From NCBI GenBank assembly GCA_016882165.1, contig VHBV01000006.1:1-17703 (forward strand): a stretch of 17,703 nucleotides of DNA, in the 5' to 3' direction. Below the pieces are notes generated by a model. The model was not told the origin of the DNA and made no database searches. It worked only from the letters and a program-made list of their open reading frames with translations. This stretch comes from Candidatus Pelagibacterales bacterium. GTDB taxonomy: Bacteria; Pseudomonadota; Alphaproteobacteria; Rickettsiales; UBA1997. Position 1 is the stretch's first letter. Each line of letters starts with the position of its first letter. A program made the translations under genes and the position numbers. Shown here in pieces: positions 1 to 8,342 of the stretch.

Positions 1-1
1 T

Positions 2-109
2 GGTGAAGGAGAAACTAAAATCAATAGGCTTTATCATCTTGAAAGAGGTTATGAAAGACTAGCTGAGAAGCTAGTTAAATGTGGTGCTGATATTGGAATA
101 TTATACTAG
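2..109 (+). CDS. murA: UDP-N-acetylglucosamine 1-carboxyvinyltransferase, C-terminal end (partial)
   Basis: Only the last 35 codons are in the window, ending at TAG 107-109. The reading frame gives a MurA-like C-terminus: a GET segment, then RLYHLERGYERLAEKL and a final CGADI. This resembles the last helix and strand of the EPSP synthase-type fold in rickettsial MurA. The enzyme transfers enolpyruvate from PEP to UDP-GlcNAc, the first committed step of cytoplasmic peptidoglycan precursor synthesis. The active-site cysteine loop lies upstream of the window, so catalysis cannot be judged. secA follows 46 bases later on the same strand, so co-transcription is possible. The call rests on a short but characteristic tail. 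Confidence 0.8.
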   Translation, partial: GEGETKINRLYHLERGYERLAEKLVKCGADIGILY

Positions 110-155
110 AAATTTTTACTGTTTTTTTGCAACAAATTATTATTGGAATTTTTAA

Positions 156-2867
156 ATGTTTTCTTACGTCGCTAAAAAAATCTTTGGGTCAGTTAATGAT
201 CGTATTGTTAAGTCTTTGTTATTAGAAGTTGCCAAAATCAATGCCCTTGAACCAAAAATGGTTGCACTTTCAGATGTTGAGTTGAAAGCAAAAACTGATG
301 AGTTCAAAAATCGTCTAAAGAATGGTGAAACTATTGATTCTTTATTGCATGAAGCATTTGCAGTTGTTCGTGAGGCTTCAAAGCGTGTTTTGAACATGCG
401 TCATTTTGATGTTCAATTACTTGGTGGAATGGTTTTGCATCAAGGAAAAATTCCTGAAATGAGAACTGGTGAAGGTAAAACTTTGGTTTCGACTTTGCCT
501 TGTTATTTGAATGCTTTAGCAGGTCATGGTGTTCATGTTGTTACTCCAAATGATTATTTGTCGAAAAGAGACTCTGATTGGATGGGTAAAATACATCAAT
601 TTCTTGGTTTAACAGTTGGTTGTTTGACTAACGATATGGAAGATGAAGAGCGTAAAGCTGCTTATGCTTGTGATATCACTTATGCTACAAATAACGAACT
701 TGGATTTGATTATTTGCGTGATAATATGAAATATGATGTTGCAAATATGGTGCAACGTCAGGGAGAAAATGGTAAGTTCTTCGCAATTGTTGATGAAGTT
801 GATTCAATACTGATTGATGAAGCCAGAACTCCATTAATCATTTCTGGTCCTACAAATGACAATTCCAAACTTTACGAAGAAATTAACAGATTAATTCCAA
901 AGCTGACAGAAGATTGTTACCAGCTTGAAGAAAAAGATCGTGGAGTCTTCTTAACTGATGCTGGTGTTGAAATGATGGAAAAACTTCTTAAGGAAAGAGG
1001 AATGATTGAAGAGAATTCTTCTTTGTTTGATGTTAATCATGTTTCATTGGTGCATCATACTAATCAGGCTTTGAAAGCTCATAAAATTTTCAAGAATGAA
1101 ATTGATTATATTGTTAAAGACAATTCTGTTGTAATTATTGATGAGTTTACTGGACGCATGCAAGAAGGAAGAAGATTCTCTGACGGTTTGCATCAAGCTT
1201 TAGAAGCAAAAGAAGGAGTTAGAGTTAGAAATGAAAATCAAACTTTGGCTTCAATTACTTTTCAAAACTACTTCCGTCTTTATAAAAAACTTGGAGGCAT
1301 GACTGGAACCGCTTTAACAGAAGCAACTGAGTTTGAAGAGATTTATGGACTTAAAGTTGTAGAAATTCCAACTAATAAATCTTTATCTAGAATTGATGAA
1401 GATGATGAAATTTATAAAACTGAAGCAGCAAAGTATGATGCAATTATAAAATCAATTTCTGAAGCTTACAGCAAAAAACAACCAGTTTTGGTTGGAACCA
1501 CCAGTATTGAAAAATCAGAATATTTATCAAAGTTGCTTAAAAGTCATAAGCTTCCTCATAACGTATTAAACGCAAAATATCACGAACAAGAAGCTGAAAT
1601 TATTGCTCAAGCTGGTATTCCTGCTGCAATTACAATTGCAACTAATATGGCTGGACGTGGAACTGATATTATGCTTGGTGGTAATGCTGAAATGTTAATT
1701 GGTTCAGAAACTAATCCTGATAAAATTGCAGCAATTAAAGCAAAAGTTGCAGCTGATAAGAAAATTGCTATTGATGCTGGAGGACTCTATGTTCTTGGTA
1801 CAGAAAGGCATGAAAGTAGAAGAATTGATAATCAATTGCGTGGTCGTTCTGGTCGTCAAGGTGATCCCGGAAGATCCAAGTTCTTTTTATCTTTACAAGA
1901 TGATTTAATGAGAATTTTTGGTTCAGAGAAATTGCAAGGAATGTTATCAACTTTGGGCTTAAAAGATGATGAGGCAATTTTTCATCCATGGATCACTAAA
2001 ACACTGGCAAAAGCTCAGCATAAAGTTGAGATGAGAAACTACGAAATTAGAAAAAATTTGCTGAAATACGACGATATTGTAAATCAACAGAGAAAAACTA
2101 TCTTTGCTTTGCGTTCTGAAGTTATTTCATCAGAAGATATTTCTGAAAAACTTATTAAATTTAGATCTGAAATTAATAGTGATATTGTTATAGACTGCAT
2201 ACCAAAAAACTCTTATGTAGAAAAATGGGAGATCGATGCTTTAGAAAAAGAAATATTTAGAGTTTATGGAATTAAAATTGATCTAAAGCTGGAAGCAGAA
2301 AAGGATGGGGTTACTGAAAAGGAAATTTTATCTTTTATTGAAAAGAAAACTGCAGAAGTTTTTTCAACCAAGGAAGATATGTATGGTAAAGATTTGTTGA
2401 GACAAGTTGAAAAGCAGATTTTCTTGTTAACAATCGATTCCGAATGGAAAGATCATTTATTATCGCTTGATAAATTAAGAAATGGCATAAATTTACGCGC
2501 TTATGCCCAAAAAGATCCTTTAATTGAGTATAAAAAAGAGGCTTTTGGTTTATTTGAAGATATGATGTTACGTCTGGAGGAACAAATTGTTAGTAGAATT
2601 GCTCATGTTCAATTAAGCTTAACATCAGAAGAAGAAATTAACTTATTGTCTAAATTTCCTAAACAAAAAACTTTTGAAAGTAGAAATGATCCAGCTTTTG
2701 AAGTTTCTAAAAATGTTGCATCAATCACTCCAATTAAAACAAACTTTAATTCGAAAAATAGAAATCCAAAAGATCCTTCAACTTGGGGTAATGTTGGTAG
2801 AAACGAGTCTTGTCCTTGTGGTAGCGGTAAAAAGTATAAGCATTGTCATGGTATTAATTCTTGGTAA
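156..2867 (+). CDS. secA: Preprotein translocase ATPase SecA
   Basis: SecA is the cytoplasmic motor that pushes unfolded preproteins through SecYEG using ATP. The 903-residue product has the usual proteobacterial length. Visible motifs in order are Walker A MRTGEGKT (102-109), Walker B DEVD (213-216), the preprotein cross-linking region with GGMTGTA, AGRGTD (499-504), and the arginine-finger motif RGRSGRQGDPG (562-572). The C-terminal SEC-C zinc site has C886, C888, C897 and H898, which in the family binds zinc and contacts SecB and phospholipid. The ATG at 156 is preceded by a weak GGA at 145-147. No truncation or frameshift is seen. It follows murA closely, and the prepilin-like gene starts 47 bases downstream on the same strand. 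Confidence 0.98.
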   Translation: MFSYVAKKIFGSVNDRIVKSLLLEVAKINALEPKMVALSDVELKAKTDEFKNRLKNGETIDSLLHEAFAVVREASKRVLNMRHFDVQLLGGMVLHQGKIPEMRTGEGKTLVSTLPCYLNALAGHGVHVVTPNDYLSKRDSDWMGKIHQFLGLTVGCLTNDMEDEERKAAYACDITYATNNELGFDYLRDNMKYDVANMVQRQGENGKFFAIVDEVDSILIDEARTPLIISGPTNDNSKLYEEINRLIPKLTEDCYQLEEKDRGVFLTDAGVEMMEKLLKERGMIEENSSLFDVNHVSLVHHTNQALKAHKIFKNEIDYIVKDNSVVIIDEFTGRMQEGRRFSDGLHQALEAKEGVRVRNENQTLASITFQNYFRLYKKLGGMTGTALTEATEFEEIYGLKVVEIPTNKSLSRIDEDDEIYKTEAAKYDAIIKSISEAYSKKQPVLVGTTSIEKSEYLSKLLKSHKLPHNVLNAKYHEQEAEIIAQAGIPAAITIATNMAGRGTDIMLGGNAEMLIGSETNPDKIAAIKAKVAADKKIAIDAGGLYVLGTERHESRRIDNQLRGRSGRQGDPGRSKFFLSLQDDLMRIFGSEKLQGMLSTLGLKDDEAIFHPWITKTLAKAQHKVEMRNYEIRKNLLKYDDIVNQQRKTIFALRSEVISSEDISEKLIKFRSEINSDIVIDCIPKNSYVEKWEIDALEKEIFRVYGIKIDLKLEAEKDGVTEKEILSFIEKKTAEVFSTKEDMYGKDLLRQVEKQIFLLTIDSEWKDHLLSLDKLRNGINLRAYAQKDPLIEYKKEAFGLFEDMMLRLEEQIVSRIAHVQLSLTSEEEINLLSKFPKQKTFESRNDPAFEVSKNVASITPIKTNFNSKNRNPKDPSTWGNVGRNESCPCGSGKKYKHCHGINSW

Positions 2868-2914
2868 TAGTTAACAATATTAAAAAACTAGATTAATCAA
2901 ATTTAACAAATTTT

Positions 2915-3799
2915 ATGAAAAAATCACAATTCTCAAACTCAGCTTTTTCATTAATTGAGATGTCTATTGTTTTGTTGATTATTGGAATCTTGATTTCTGG
3001 CGTGACTCAAGGTTTAAAGTTGTTGAATAAGTTTAAATTACAAACTGCTCAGTCTTTAACCCAGAGTTCTCCCGTTGCCAGTATTTCTGGTCTATCTTAT
3101 TGGTTTGAATCAACTTCTGAAAAAAGTTTTTCTGCATCAGAAGCAGTTGATGAAGAAAAGATTAGTAATTGGTATGATATTTCACCAAGAAATACTGTTC
3201 TTGTCGCGAAATGATTCTAATCACCAACCAGTTTATAAATCTTCTTCGGAGTTGAATGGTTTGCCAGCCCTTTATTTTGATACCGATCAGTTGACTTACA
3301 ACGGCTACCAATATTCACGTAATGTTACAATGTTTGCAGTTGTAAAAGCACCTTTCAGCAAAGATATGAGTGGAGGTGATTCTGAGTGGGGTACTATTAT
3401 TGCAGTTCGTAATGATGGTTTTACGCACTTTCTACTGACTTTGTAAATCCGGTAAACCAGTTCCAATTTTGGGGAAGTTTTACAGAAAGTTTGGATGTTT
3501 CTTACAATAGAACTTCGGACAATGCTGCAATATTAACTGGAGTGATAGATGGAAAAAATCTTGATTCAGATCATGTTGCTTATAAATTTTATACTGATGG
3601 TACTTTTAATGGTTCAATAGTTGATATAGAACGTCGAGATAATATTGGATTGGCAGTTGGTGCATCATTTTCTAATTGGGAATATTATCAAGGTTATATT
3701 GGTGAGTTAATTGTCTTTAGCCGCGCTTTGAATGATGAAGAAAGAAAATCAGTGGAGAAATATCTTAGTCAAAAATGGGGTATTCCTTTAACTAGCTAA
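2915..3799 (+). pseudogene. Prepilin-like protein with LamG/concanavalin-type C-terminal region, frameshifted twice
   Basis: The N-terminus is a class III (type IV pilin) signal: a short KK-containing leader, then AFSLIEMSIVLLIIG with the conserved Glu at +5 and a hydrophobic helix, so prepilin peptidase processing after Ala is expected. The rest resembles the LamG/lectin-like domain found on many such proteins: SYWF near the start, NGLPALYFD in the middle, and a C-terminal GELIVFSRALNDEER then YLSQKWGI. The reading frame changes twice. The first frame runs from 2915 to TGA at 3212-3214. The sequence then continues in the next frame from about 3203 to about 3420 and returns to the first frame to TAA 3797-3799. 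One extra base near 3200-3207 and one missing T in the T run at 3419-3422 would explain both shifts. Corrected length would be 294 residues. This is either a recent pseudogene or two assembly errors. Confidence 0.8.
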
Positions 3800-3927
3800 C
3801 TAAAATAATTCAACTTACCACAAAATATAAGCCAACTTTCTTTTAAGAAAGTAAGAATTTGTAGGATAGAAAGACAAAATATCCTATCAAGTTAGAAGAA
3901 TTTTGTTAAAAAATGTAAAAATGAGTT

Positions 3928-3950
3928 TTAACTAGTTAAGAGAATTTTTT
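3928..3950 (+). terminator. Possible weak terminator after the prepilin-like gene
   Basis: A 12-base perfect palindrome (TTAACTAGTTAA, 3928-3939) is followed within a few bases by six T (3945-3950). The stem is A/T-rich and weak. The 3800-4011 gap between the convergent prepilin-like and LRR genes also holds an 8-bp inverted repeat with a 2-base loop (3835-3852) and a 7-bp one with an 11-base loop (3862-3868 with 3880-3886), neither with a T tract. I see no gene in this gap. Confidence 0.3.
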
Positions 3951-4011
3951 CTGATAATTTCAAGCAAGATTTTATATAAGGTTGTAATGGCTCAAACTTA
4001 AATCTGACGAT

Positions 4012-5676
4012 TTATCGTTTTAAGGATGTCTCTGAATTAAGTGCAATGCCACTTAAATTTCTTGTTTCTTGATTTTTTATACTTGTTGTTGGTGCTTCAT
4101 TATTTGTTTGGTTTGCCGCTTTACTATCATCAGCATTATTTGGTTGGTTGGTTTGATTTTTTGCCACAGGTTGTAACGAAATATCATCTTGTACAAGTGT
4201 TAAAATGTTTGTAAGAATATCTTGAGGCATATTAGCTAGTGTTATTTTTCTTGCATTCTGCGAGTTTGGTATCCCTGTTTCCTCTAAAGTTGTGGGGAAG
4301 ACTTTTGAAACTCCCTTCAGTGAAAACACATCACCAAGAGTTATGTGATTCCAAAGTGAAAGTTGATCCACAATTTCTTTTGAATGAAGACAAGATACTA
4401 AAATTCTTAAGCCATCAGGAAATTCTTTTATGTGATTAACTAATTTTCCCTTGTCTTCTTTAGAAACAAGTTCTTGATCCAAGAATTCAGTTACTATTGT
4501 TGCACAAGATTTAGGTGACATCTTAATGAGTTTTCTTTCTAGTTCAGAAAGAGTTGGAAATTGATCTTTTTCAATAAAACTTTTGTAGAGTTTATTGGAA
4601 ATGTCATTAGGAAGTTTTTGGTTTCTTTTTATGAGTTCTTCTATTGTTCCTTTTAATTGAGTTGAGATGCTGTTATTACCAAGATTAAGATTTGTTAGAG
4701 TTGGGTTGTTTTGAAGTGCTGTTAATAAACTTTCAGCTCCTTCAACTCCGATTCTGTTGTTACTAAGATCAAGATTTGTTATAGTTTTGTTATTCTTAAG
4801 TACTTCTCCGAAGATTATAGCTCCTTCAACTCCGATTCTGTTGTTACCAAGATCAAGATTTGTTATAGTTTTGTTATTCTTAAGTACTTCTCCGAAGATT
4901 ATAGCTCCTTCATCTCCGATTTCGTTGACACTAAGATCAAGATTTGTTATAGTTTTGTTATTCTTAAGTACTTCTCCTAAGCTGTTAGCTCCTTCATCTC
5001 CGATTTTGTTGACACTAAGATCAAGATTTGTTAGAGTTGAGTTATTTGCAATTCCATTTAATAAATATTCCAATCCTTCATCTCCGATTTCGTTGTCACT
5101 AAGATTAAGAGTTTTTATAGATGTGTGATTCTTAATTACGGGTGCTAAAATTTTAGCTCCTTTAACTCCGATTATGTTGTTACTAAGATTAAGATTTGTT
5201 AGAGTTGAGTTATTTGCAATTCCATTTGATAAATATTCCAATCTTTCATCTGTGATGAAGTTAAAACCAATATCAAGACTTGTTATAGTTTTGTTATTAT
5301 TAAGTACTTCTCCTAAGATTATAGCTCCTTCATTTCTGATTCTGTTGTAACTAAGATTAAGATTTGTTAGAGTTTTGTTGTTCTTAAGTGCTTCTCCTAA
5401 GATTATAGCTACTTCATCTGTGATTTTGTTTTTACTAAGATCAAGACTTGTTATAGTTTTGTTATTCTTAAGTACTTCTCCGAAGATTATAGCTACTTCA
5501 TCTGTGATTCTGTTGTTACTAAGACTAATACTTTCTAGATGCGTGTTATTCGTAAGTGCTTCTGCTAACATTAGAACTTCGCTAGCTTCGATCGCTCTAA
5601 GATCAAGACTTGTTAGAGTTGGGTCATTACTTGCAACTCGATTGATAATTTGTGAAATTCTTGCATTCCTTGTCAT
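4012..5676 (-). CDS. Leucine-rich-repeat protein (RI-type), candidate host-interacting protein
   Basis: The 554-residue product has no signal peptide or membrane segment. Residues 47-336 form eleven consecutive LRRs with an exact 28-residue period (repeat cores start at 47, 75, 103 and every 28 to 327), plus a degenerate first repeat at about 21. The consensus is LTNLDLSNNRIGVEGA followed by a second helix and LKNN. This is the ribonuclease-inhibitor (NLRC3-like) class, typical of eukaryotic proteins and of eukaryote-like effectors of intracellular bacteria. Residues 337-495 are helical and not firmly recognised, with a weak F-box-like look (GDVFSLKGVSKVF, 448-460; MPQDILTNIL, 483-492). The last 55 residues are N/Q/T-rich and end in basic KR. 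An adaptor or effector role is inference. The ATG at 5676 follows a weak AAGAG. Isolated minus-strand gene, 177 bases downstream of mnmA. Confidence 0.9.
   Translation of the reverse strand: MTRNARISQIINRVASNDPTLTSLDLRAIEASEVLMLAEALTNNTHLESISLSNNRITDEVAIIFGEVLKNNKTITSLDLSKNKITDEVAIILGEALKNNKTLTNLNLSYNRIRNEGAIILGEVLNNNKTITSLDIGFNFITDERLEYLSNGIANNSTLTNLNLSNNIIGVKGAKILAPVIKNHTSIKTLNLSDNEIGDEGLEYLLNGIANNSTLTNLDLSVNKIGDEGANSLGEVLKNNKTITNLDLSVNEIGDEGAIIFGEVLKNNKTITNLDLGNNRIGVEGAIIFGEVLKNNKTITNLDLSNNRIGVEGAESLLTALQNNPTLTNLNLGNNSISTQLKGTIEELIKRNQKLPNDISNKLYKSFIEKDQFPTLSELERKLIKMSPKSCATIVTEFLDQELVSKEDKGKLVNHIKEFPDGLRILVSCLHSKEIVDQLSLWNHITLGDVFSLKGVSKVFPTTLEETGIPNSQNARKITLANMPQDILTNILTLVQDDISLQPVAKNQTNQPNNADDSKAANQTNNEAPTTSIKNQETRNLSGIALNSETSLKR
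4666..5538 (-). repeat. Tandem 84-bp coding repeats inside the LRR gene
   Basis: The LRR-coding region is built of 84-bp units in exact phase. The units at 4746-4829 and 4830-4913 differ at about two positions, and 4914-4997 is also very similar, while units toward the 5' end of the gene are more diverged. This suggests recent tandem duplication near the 3' part of the array and scope for copy-number change by slippage or recombination. The length keeps the reading frame. Confidence 0.9.
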
Positions 5677-5815
5677 ATTTTTCTCTTTTAATTATTTTAA
5701 ATTTCTAGTTGATCTTGCTGTTTTTTAGTAGTTTTATCATAACAACAATACTTCGGAATTTCCTCAAACTTATTCCCAGAAATTTTAGAAACAATTGTAA
5801 TATTTCTTTTCTAGC

Positions 5816-5845
5816 AAAAAATAAGCCTTAAATTAATTAGTTAAG
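5816..5845 (-). terminator. Possible weak terminator after mnmA
   Basis: Read on the minus strand just after the mnmA stop, CTTAA pairs with TTAAG across a 9-base loop, followed by GCTTA and then six T (5821-5816). The stem is only five base pairs and A/T-rich, so this is a weak candidate. The remaining bases up to the LRR start show no clear promoter. Confidence 0.3.
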
Positions 5846-5853
5846 AACCTAAT

Positions 5854-6963
5854 TTACTCAATTTCTTTTGTAATCCAACCGCCTCCCAAAACTCGGGTGT
5901 CATCATAAATTACGCAAGCTTGACCTGGAGTGATGGCACGAGTCATTGATTTCATTTCAACTACGGCTTCATTATTATCTAAAATTTTAATAATTGCTGC
6001 TTCTTCTTCATGATTAGAACGCAAGCGCACTTTAGCGTGAATTTCTTTAGTCAAATCAATATCGCTAGCTAACCAGTTAATCTCGCGGATTTTGAATTTT
6101 TGGTTTTGTAAAAATTGCTCTTCACCAACAAAAACAGTATTTGATTTTGGATCTATCTTAATTACATAAAGTGGGTTTGGATAAGAAATACCAAGTCCAC
6201 GGCGTTGCCCCAAAGTGAAATTAATAATTCCAGAATGTTTTCCTAAATTTTTGCCAGTTTCAATGTGAATAAAATCTCCTTCGCGGAAAGCGGTGGGACG
6301 ATGTTTTCTGATCACTTCGGCGTAATTTCCATTTGGTACAAAACAAATATCTTGTGAATCTGGCTTATTAGCAACTTCCAAACCCAAGCGTTCAGCTTCT
6401 TTTCTGGTTTGTTCTTTGGTATTTGACCCCAAAGGAAATTGCAAGAAATCAAGTTGTTCTCTAGTGGTTGCAAATAAAAAGTAACTTTGGTCTTTATCGT
6501 CATCTATCGCTTTGTGAAGTTCAGAGCCATTTATGGTATCAATTCTTCTGACATAATGACCAGTTGCCATTGCATCAGCTCCAAGGTCGTGTGCCACTTT
6601 CAGTAAATCACGAAATTTTACTGATTGGTTACATTTGACGCAAGGAATAGGAGTTTCACCTTGCAAATAACTGTCGGCAAAATCATCGATAACAGATTCT
6701 TTAAAAAGATTCTGGTAGTTTAGTATGTAATGCGGGAAGTTATGTTTTTCAGCAACTCTTTTTGCGTCATAAATGTCTGTTCCGGCACAACAAGCGTTTT
6801 TCTTTTTCAAAGCTTCACCATGATCGTAAAGCTGAAGTGTTATGCCAATCACTTTGTAACCTTGTTCTTTAAGCAAACAAGCCACTACTGAAGAATCAAC
6901 GCCCCCCGACATAGCGACTACTATTTTTATGTCTTGTGGTTTTTTATTTGGGAAAATATGCAA
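5854..6963 (-). CDS. mnmA: tRNA-specific 2-thiouridylase MnmA
   Basis: MnmA adds sulfur to U34 of the tRNAs for Lys, Glu and Gln in the cytoplasm, using ATP to adenylate the uridine and a persulfide cysteine as sulfur carrier. The 369-residue product has the PP-loop SGGVDSS at 19-25, the nucleophile cysteine in PCVKCN (C108) and the second catalytic cysteine in DSQDICF (C207), matching the E. coli C102/C199 pair. TGHY (134-137), the LGQRRGLG segment and the C-terminal TPGQACVIYD are also typical. The chosen start is a TTG (6961-6963): the nearest in-frame ATG is residue 18, inside the PP-loop strand and too late. No Shine-Dalgarno is visible. It is divergent from gltA across 83 bases. Confidence 0.96.
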   Translation of the reverse strand: MHIFPNKKPQDIKIVVAMSGGVDSSVVACLLKEQGYKVIGITLQLYDHGEALKKKNACCAGTDIYDAKRVAEKHNFPHYILNYQNLFKESVIDDFADSYLQGETPIPCVKCNQSVKFRDLLKVAHDLGADAMATGHYVRRIDTINGSELHKAIDDDKDQSYFLFATTREQLDFLQFPLGSNTKEQTRKEAERLGLEVANKPDSQDICFVPNGNYAEVIRKHRPTAFREGDFIHIETGKNLGKHSGIINFTLGQRRGLGISYPNPLYVIKIDPKSNTVFVGEEQFLQNQKFKIREINWLASDIDLTKEIHAKVRLRSNHEEEAAIIKILDNNEAVVEMKSMTRAITPGQACVIYDDTRVLGGGWITKEIE

Positions 6964-7046
6964 TTTGATGTTGAAAAAAATTAGTTACAGTTTCAATATA
7001 AAAACATATTAATTCCCTCCTAAAAACTTATCAATTCCTAAATAAA

Positions 7047-8336
7047 ATGACTGACGAAAAAAATATTGCTAAGCTTACACTACCAAATGGAAAAGAAATC
7101 TCTCTTCCAATTCGCAAAGCAACTGTTGGACAAGATGTAATAGATATTTCAAGTCTTTACAAAGAAAGTGGAATGTTTACTTACGATCCAGGATTTCTTG
7201 CAACTGCTTCTTGCGAATCAAAAATTACCTTTATTGATGGAGATCAAGGAATTTTAAGACATAGAGGTTATTCAATTGAAGAGCTTGCTAAAAAAAGCGA
7301 ATATTTAGAAGTCTCTTACTTGTTAGTTAATGGTGAATTGCCAAATCAGTCACAATATAAAGAGTTTAGAAGTGGTATTATCAAAAATATGTTGGTTCAC
7401 GAACAAATTGGAATTTTGTATCGTGGTTTTCCAAGACGTGCTCATCCAATGGCAATTATGGTAGGAGCGGTTGCATCTCTTTCGGCCTTTTATCATGAAA
7501 CAATGGATGTTCATACTCCTGAAGGAAGAATGGATGTTGTTTATAAAATAATTTCAAAAATGCCAACTTTGGCGGCCATGGCTTACAAATACTCGATTGG
7601 TGAGCCAATTATGTACCCAAATAAGGAATATGGATTTGCTGAAAATTTCCTTCATATGCTTTTTGATCGTCCAAATAATCAACACAAAGTTACTCCAACA
7701 ATTGCCAAAGCAATGGAGATGATTTTGATTTTGCATGCAGATCATGAACAAAATGCTTCAACATCGACTGTGCGTTTGGCTGGTTCGTCGGGTGCAAATC
7801 CTTTTGCATGTATTGGTGCTGGTATCTCTTCGCTGTGGGGTCCAGCTCATGGTGGTGCAAATGAAGAAGTAATTGAAATGTTACAAGAAATTGGCACAAA
7901 AGATAGAATTCCAGAATTTATTGCTCGTGCTAAAGACAAAAATGATCCATTCCGTTTAATGGGTTTTGGTCATAGAGTTTATAAAAACTACGATCCACGT
8001 GCTGCAGTTCTGAAAAAATCTTGCGATGAAGTTTTAAGTGAACTTGGTATTAAAAACGATCCACTACTTGATATTGCAATTGAGTTAGAAAAAATTGCTT
8101 TGAATGACGATTATTTTGTATCGCGCAAATTATTCCCGAATGTAGATTTCTACTCTGGAATTATCTATAAAGCTCTTGGAATTCCGTCAAATTTATTTAC
8201 GGTTATTTTCGCAATTGCGCGTTCTGCAGGATGGATTTCTCAATGGAAAGAAATGATTGAAGATCCGGCATTTAAAATTGGCAGACCTCGTCAATTATAT
8301 ACTGGATATGTAAATAGAGAATATTCAAAAAAGTAA
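7047..8336 (+). CDS. gltA: Citrate synthase (type II)
   Basis: The enzyme condenses oxaloacetate with acetyl-CoA to citrate, the entry step of the TCA cycle. The 429-residue product carries the catalytic triad in the expected places: H268 in WGPAHGGAN, H309 in MGFGHRVYK and D367 in PNVDFYSG. The HADHEQNASTSTVR segment and the C-terminal RPRQLYTG are also family hallmarks. The N-terminal beta domain and length fit the hexameric, NADH-sensitive Gram-negative type, as in Rickettsia, where gltA is a standard typing gene. The ATG at 7047 has no Shine-Dalgarno. An inverted TTGAAA/TTTCAA pair lies upstream at 6971-6996, but I see no convincing -35/-10. virB4 begins 6 bases after the stop, so the two are probably co-transcribed. 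Confidence 0.98.
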   Translation: MTDEKNIAKLTLPNGKEISLPIRKATVGQDVIDISSLYKESGMFTYDPGFLATASCESKITFIDGDQGILRHRGYSIEELAKKSEYLEVSYLLVNGELPNQSQYKEFRSGIIKNMLVHEQIGILYRGFPRRAHPMAIMVGAVASLSAFYHETMDVHTPEGRMDVVYKIISKMPTLAAMAYKYSIGEPIMYPNKEYGFAENFLHMLFDRPNNQHKVTPTIAKAMEMILILHADHEQNASTSTVRLAGSSGANPFACIGAGISSLWGPAHGGANEEVIEMLQEIGTKDRIPEFIARAKDKNDPFRLMGFGHRVYKNYDPRAAVLKKSCDEVLSELGIKNDPLLDIAIELEKIALNDDYFVSRKLFPNVDFYSGIIYKALGIPSNLFTVIFAIARSAGWISQWKEMIEDPAFKIGRPRQLYTGYVNREYSKK

Positions 8337-8342
8337 TTTGAA

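Noticed and set aside
3200..3425. Programmed ribosomal frameshifting in the prepilin-like gene
   Set aside because: No slippery heptamer with a downstream structure is evident at either site, and two opposite shifts would be needed.
4757..5128. Repetitive plus-strand open frame opposite the LRR gene
   Set aside because: It is the antisense reading of the 84-bp LRR units; its apparent repeats follow from the real gene.
4666..5538. CRISPR-like tandem repeats
   Set aside because: The units are contiguous, 84 bp, coding and in phase with a protein repeat; there are no spacers.
6971..7002. gltA promoter with TTGAAA and TATAAA
   Set aside because: The spacing is 20 bases and alternative -10 choices match poorly; not supportable.
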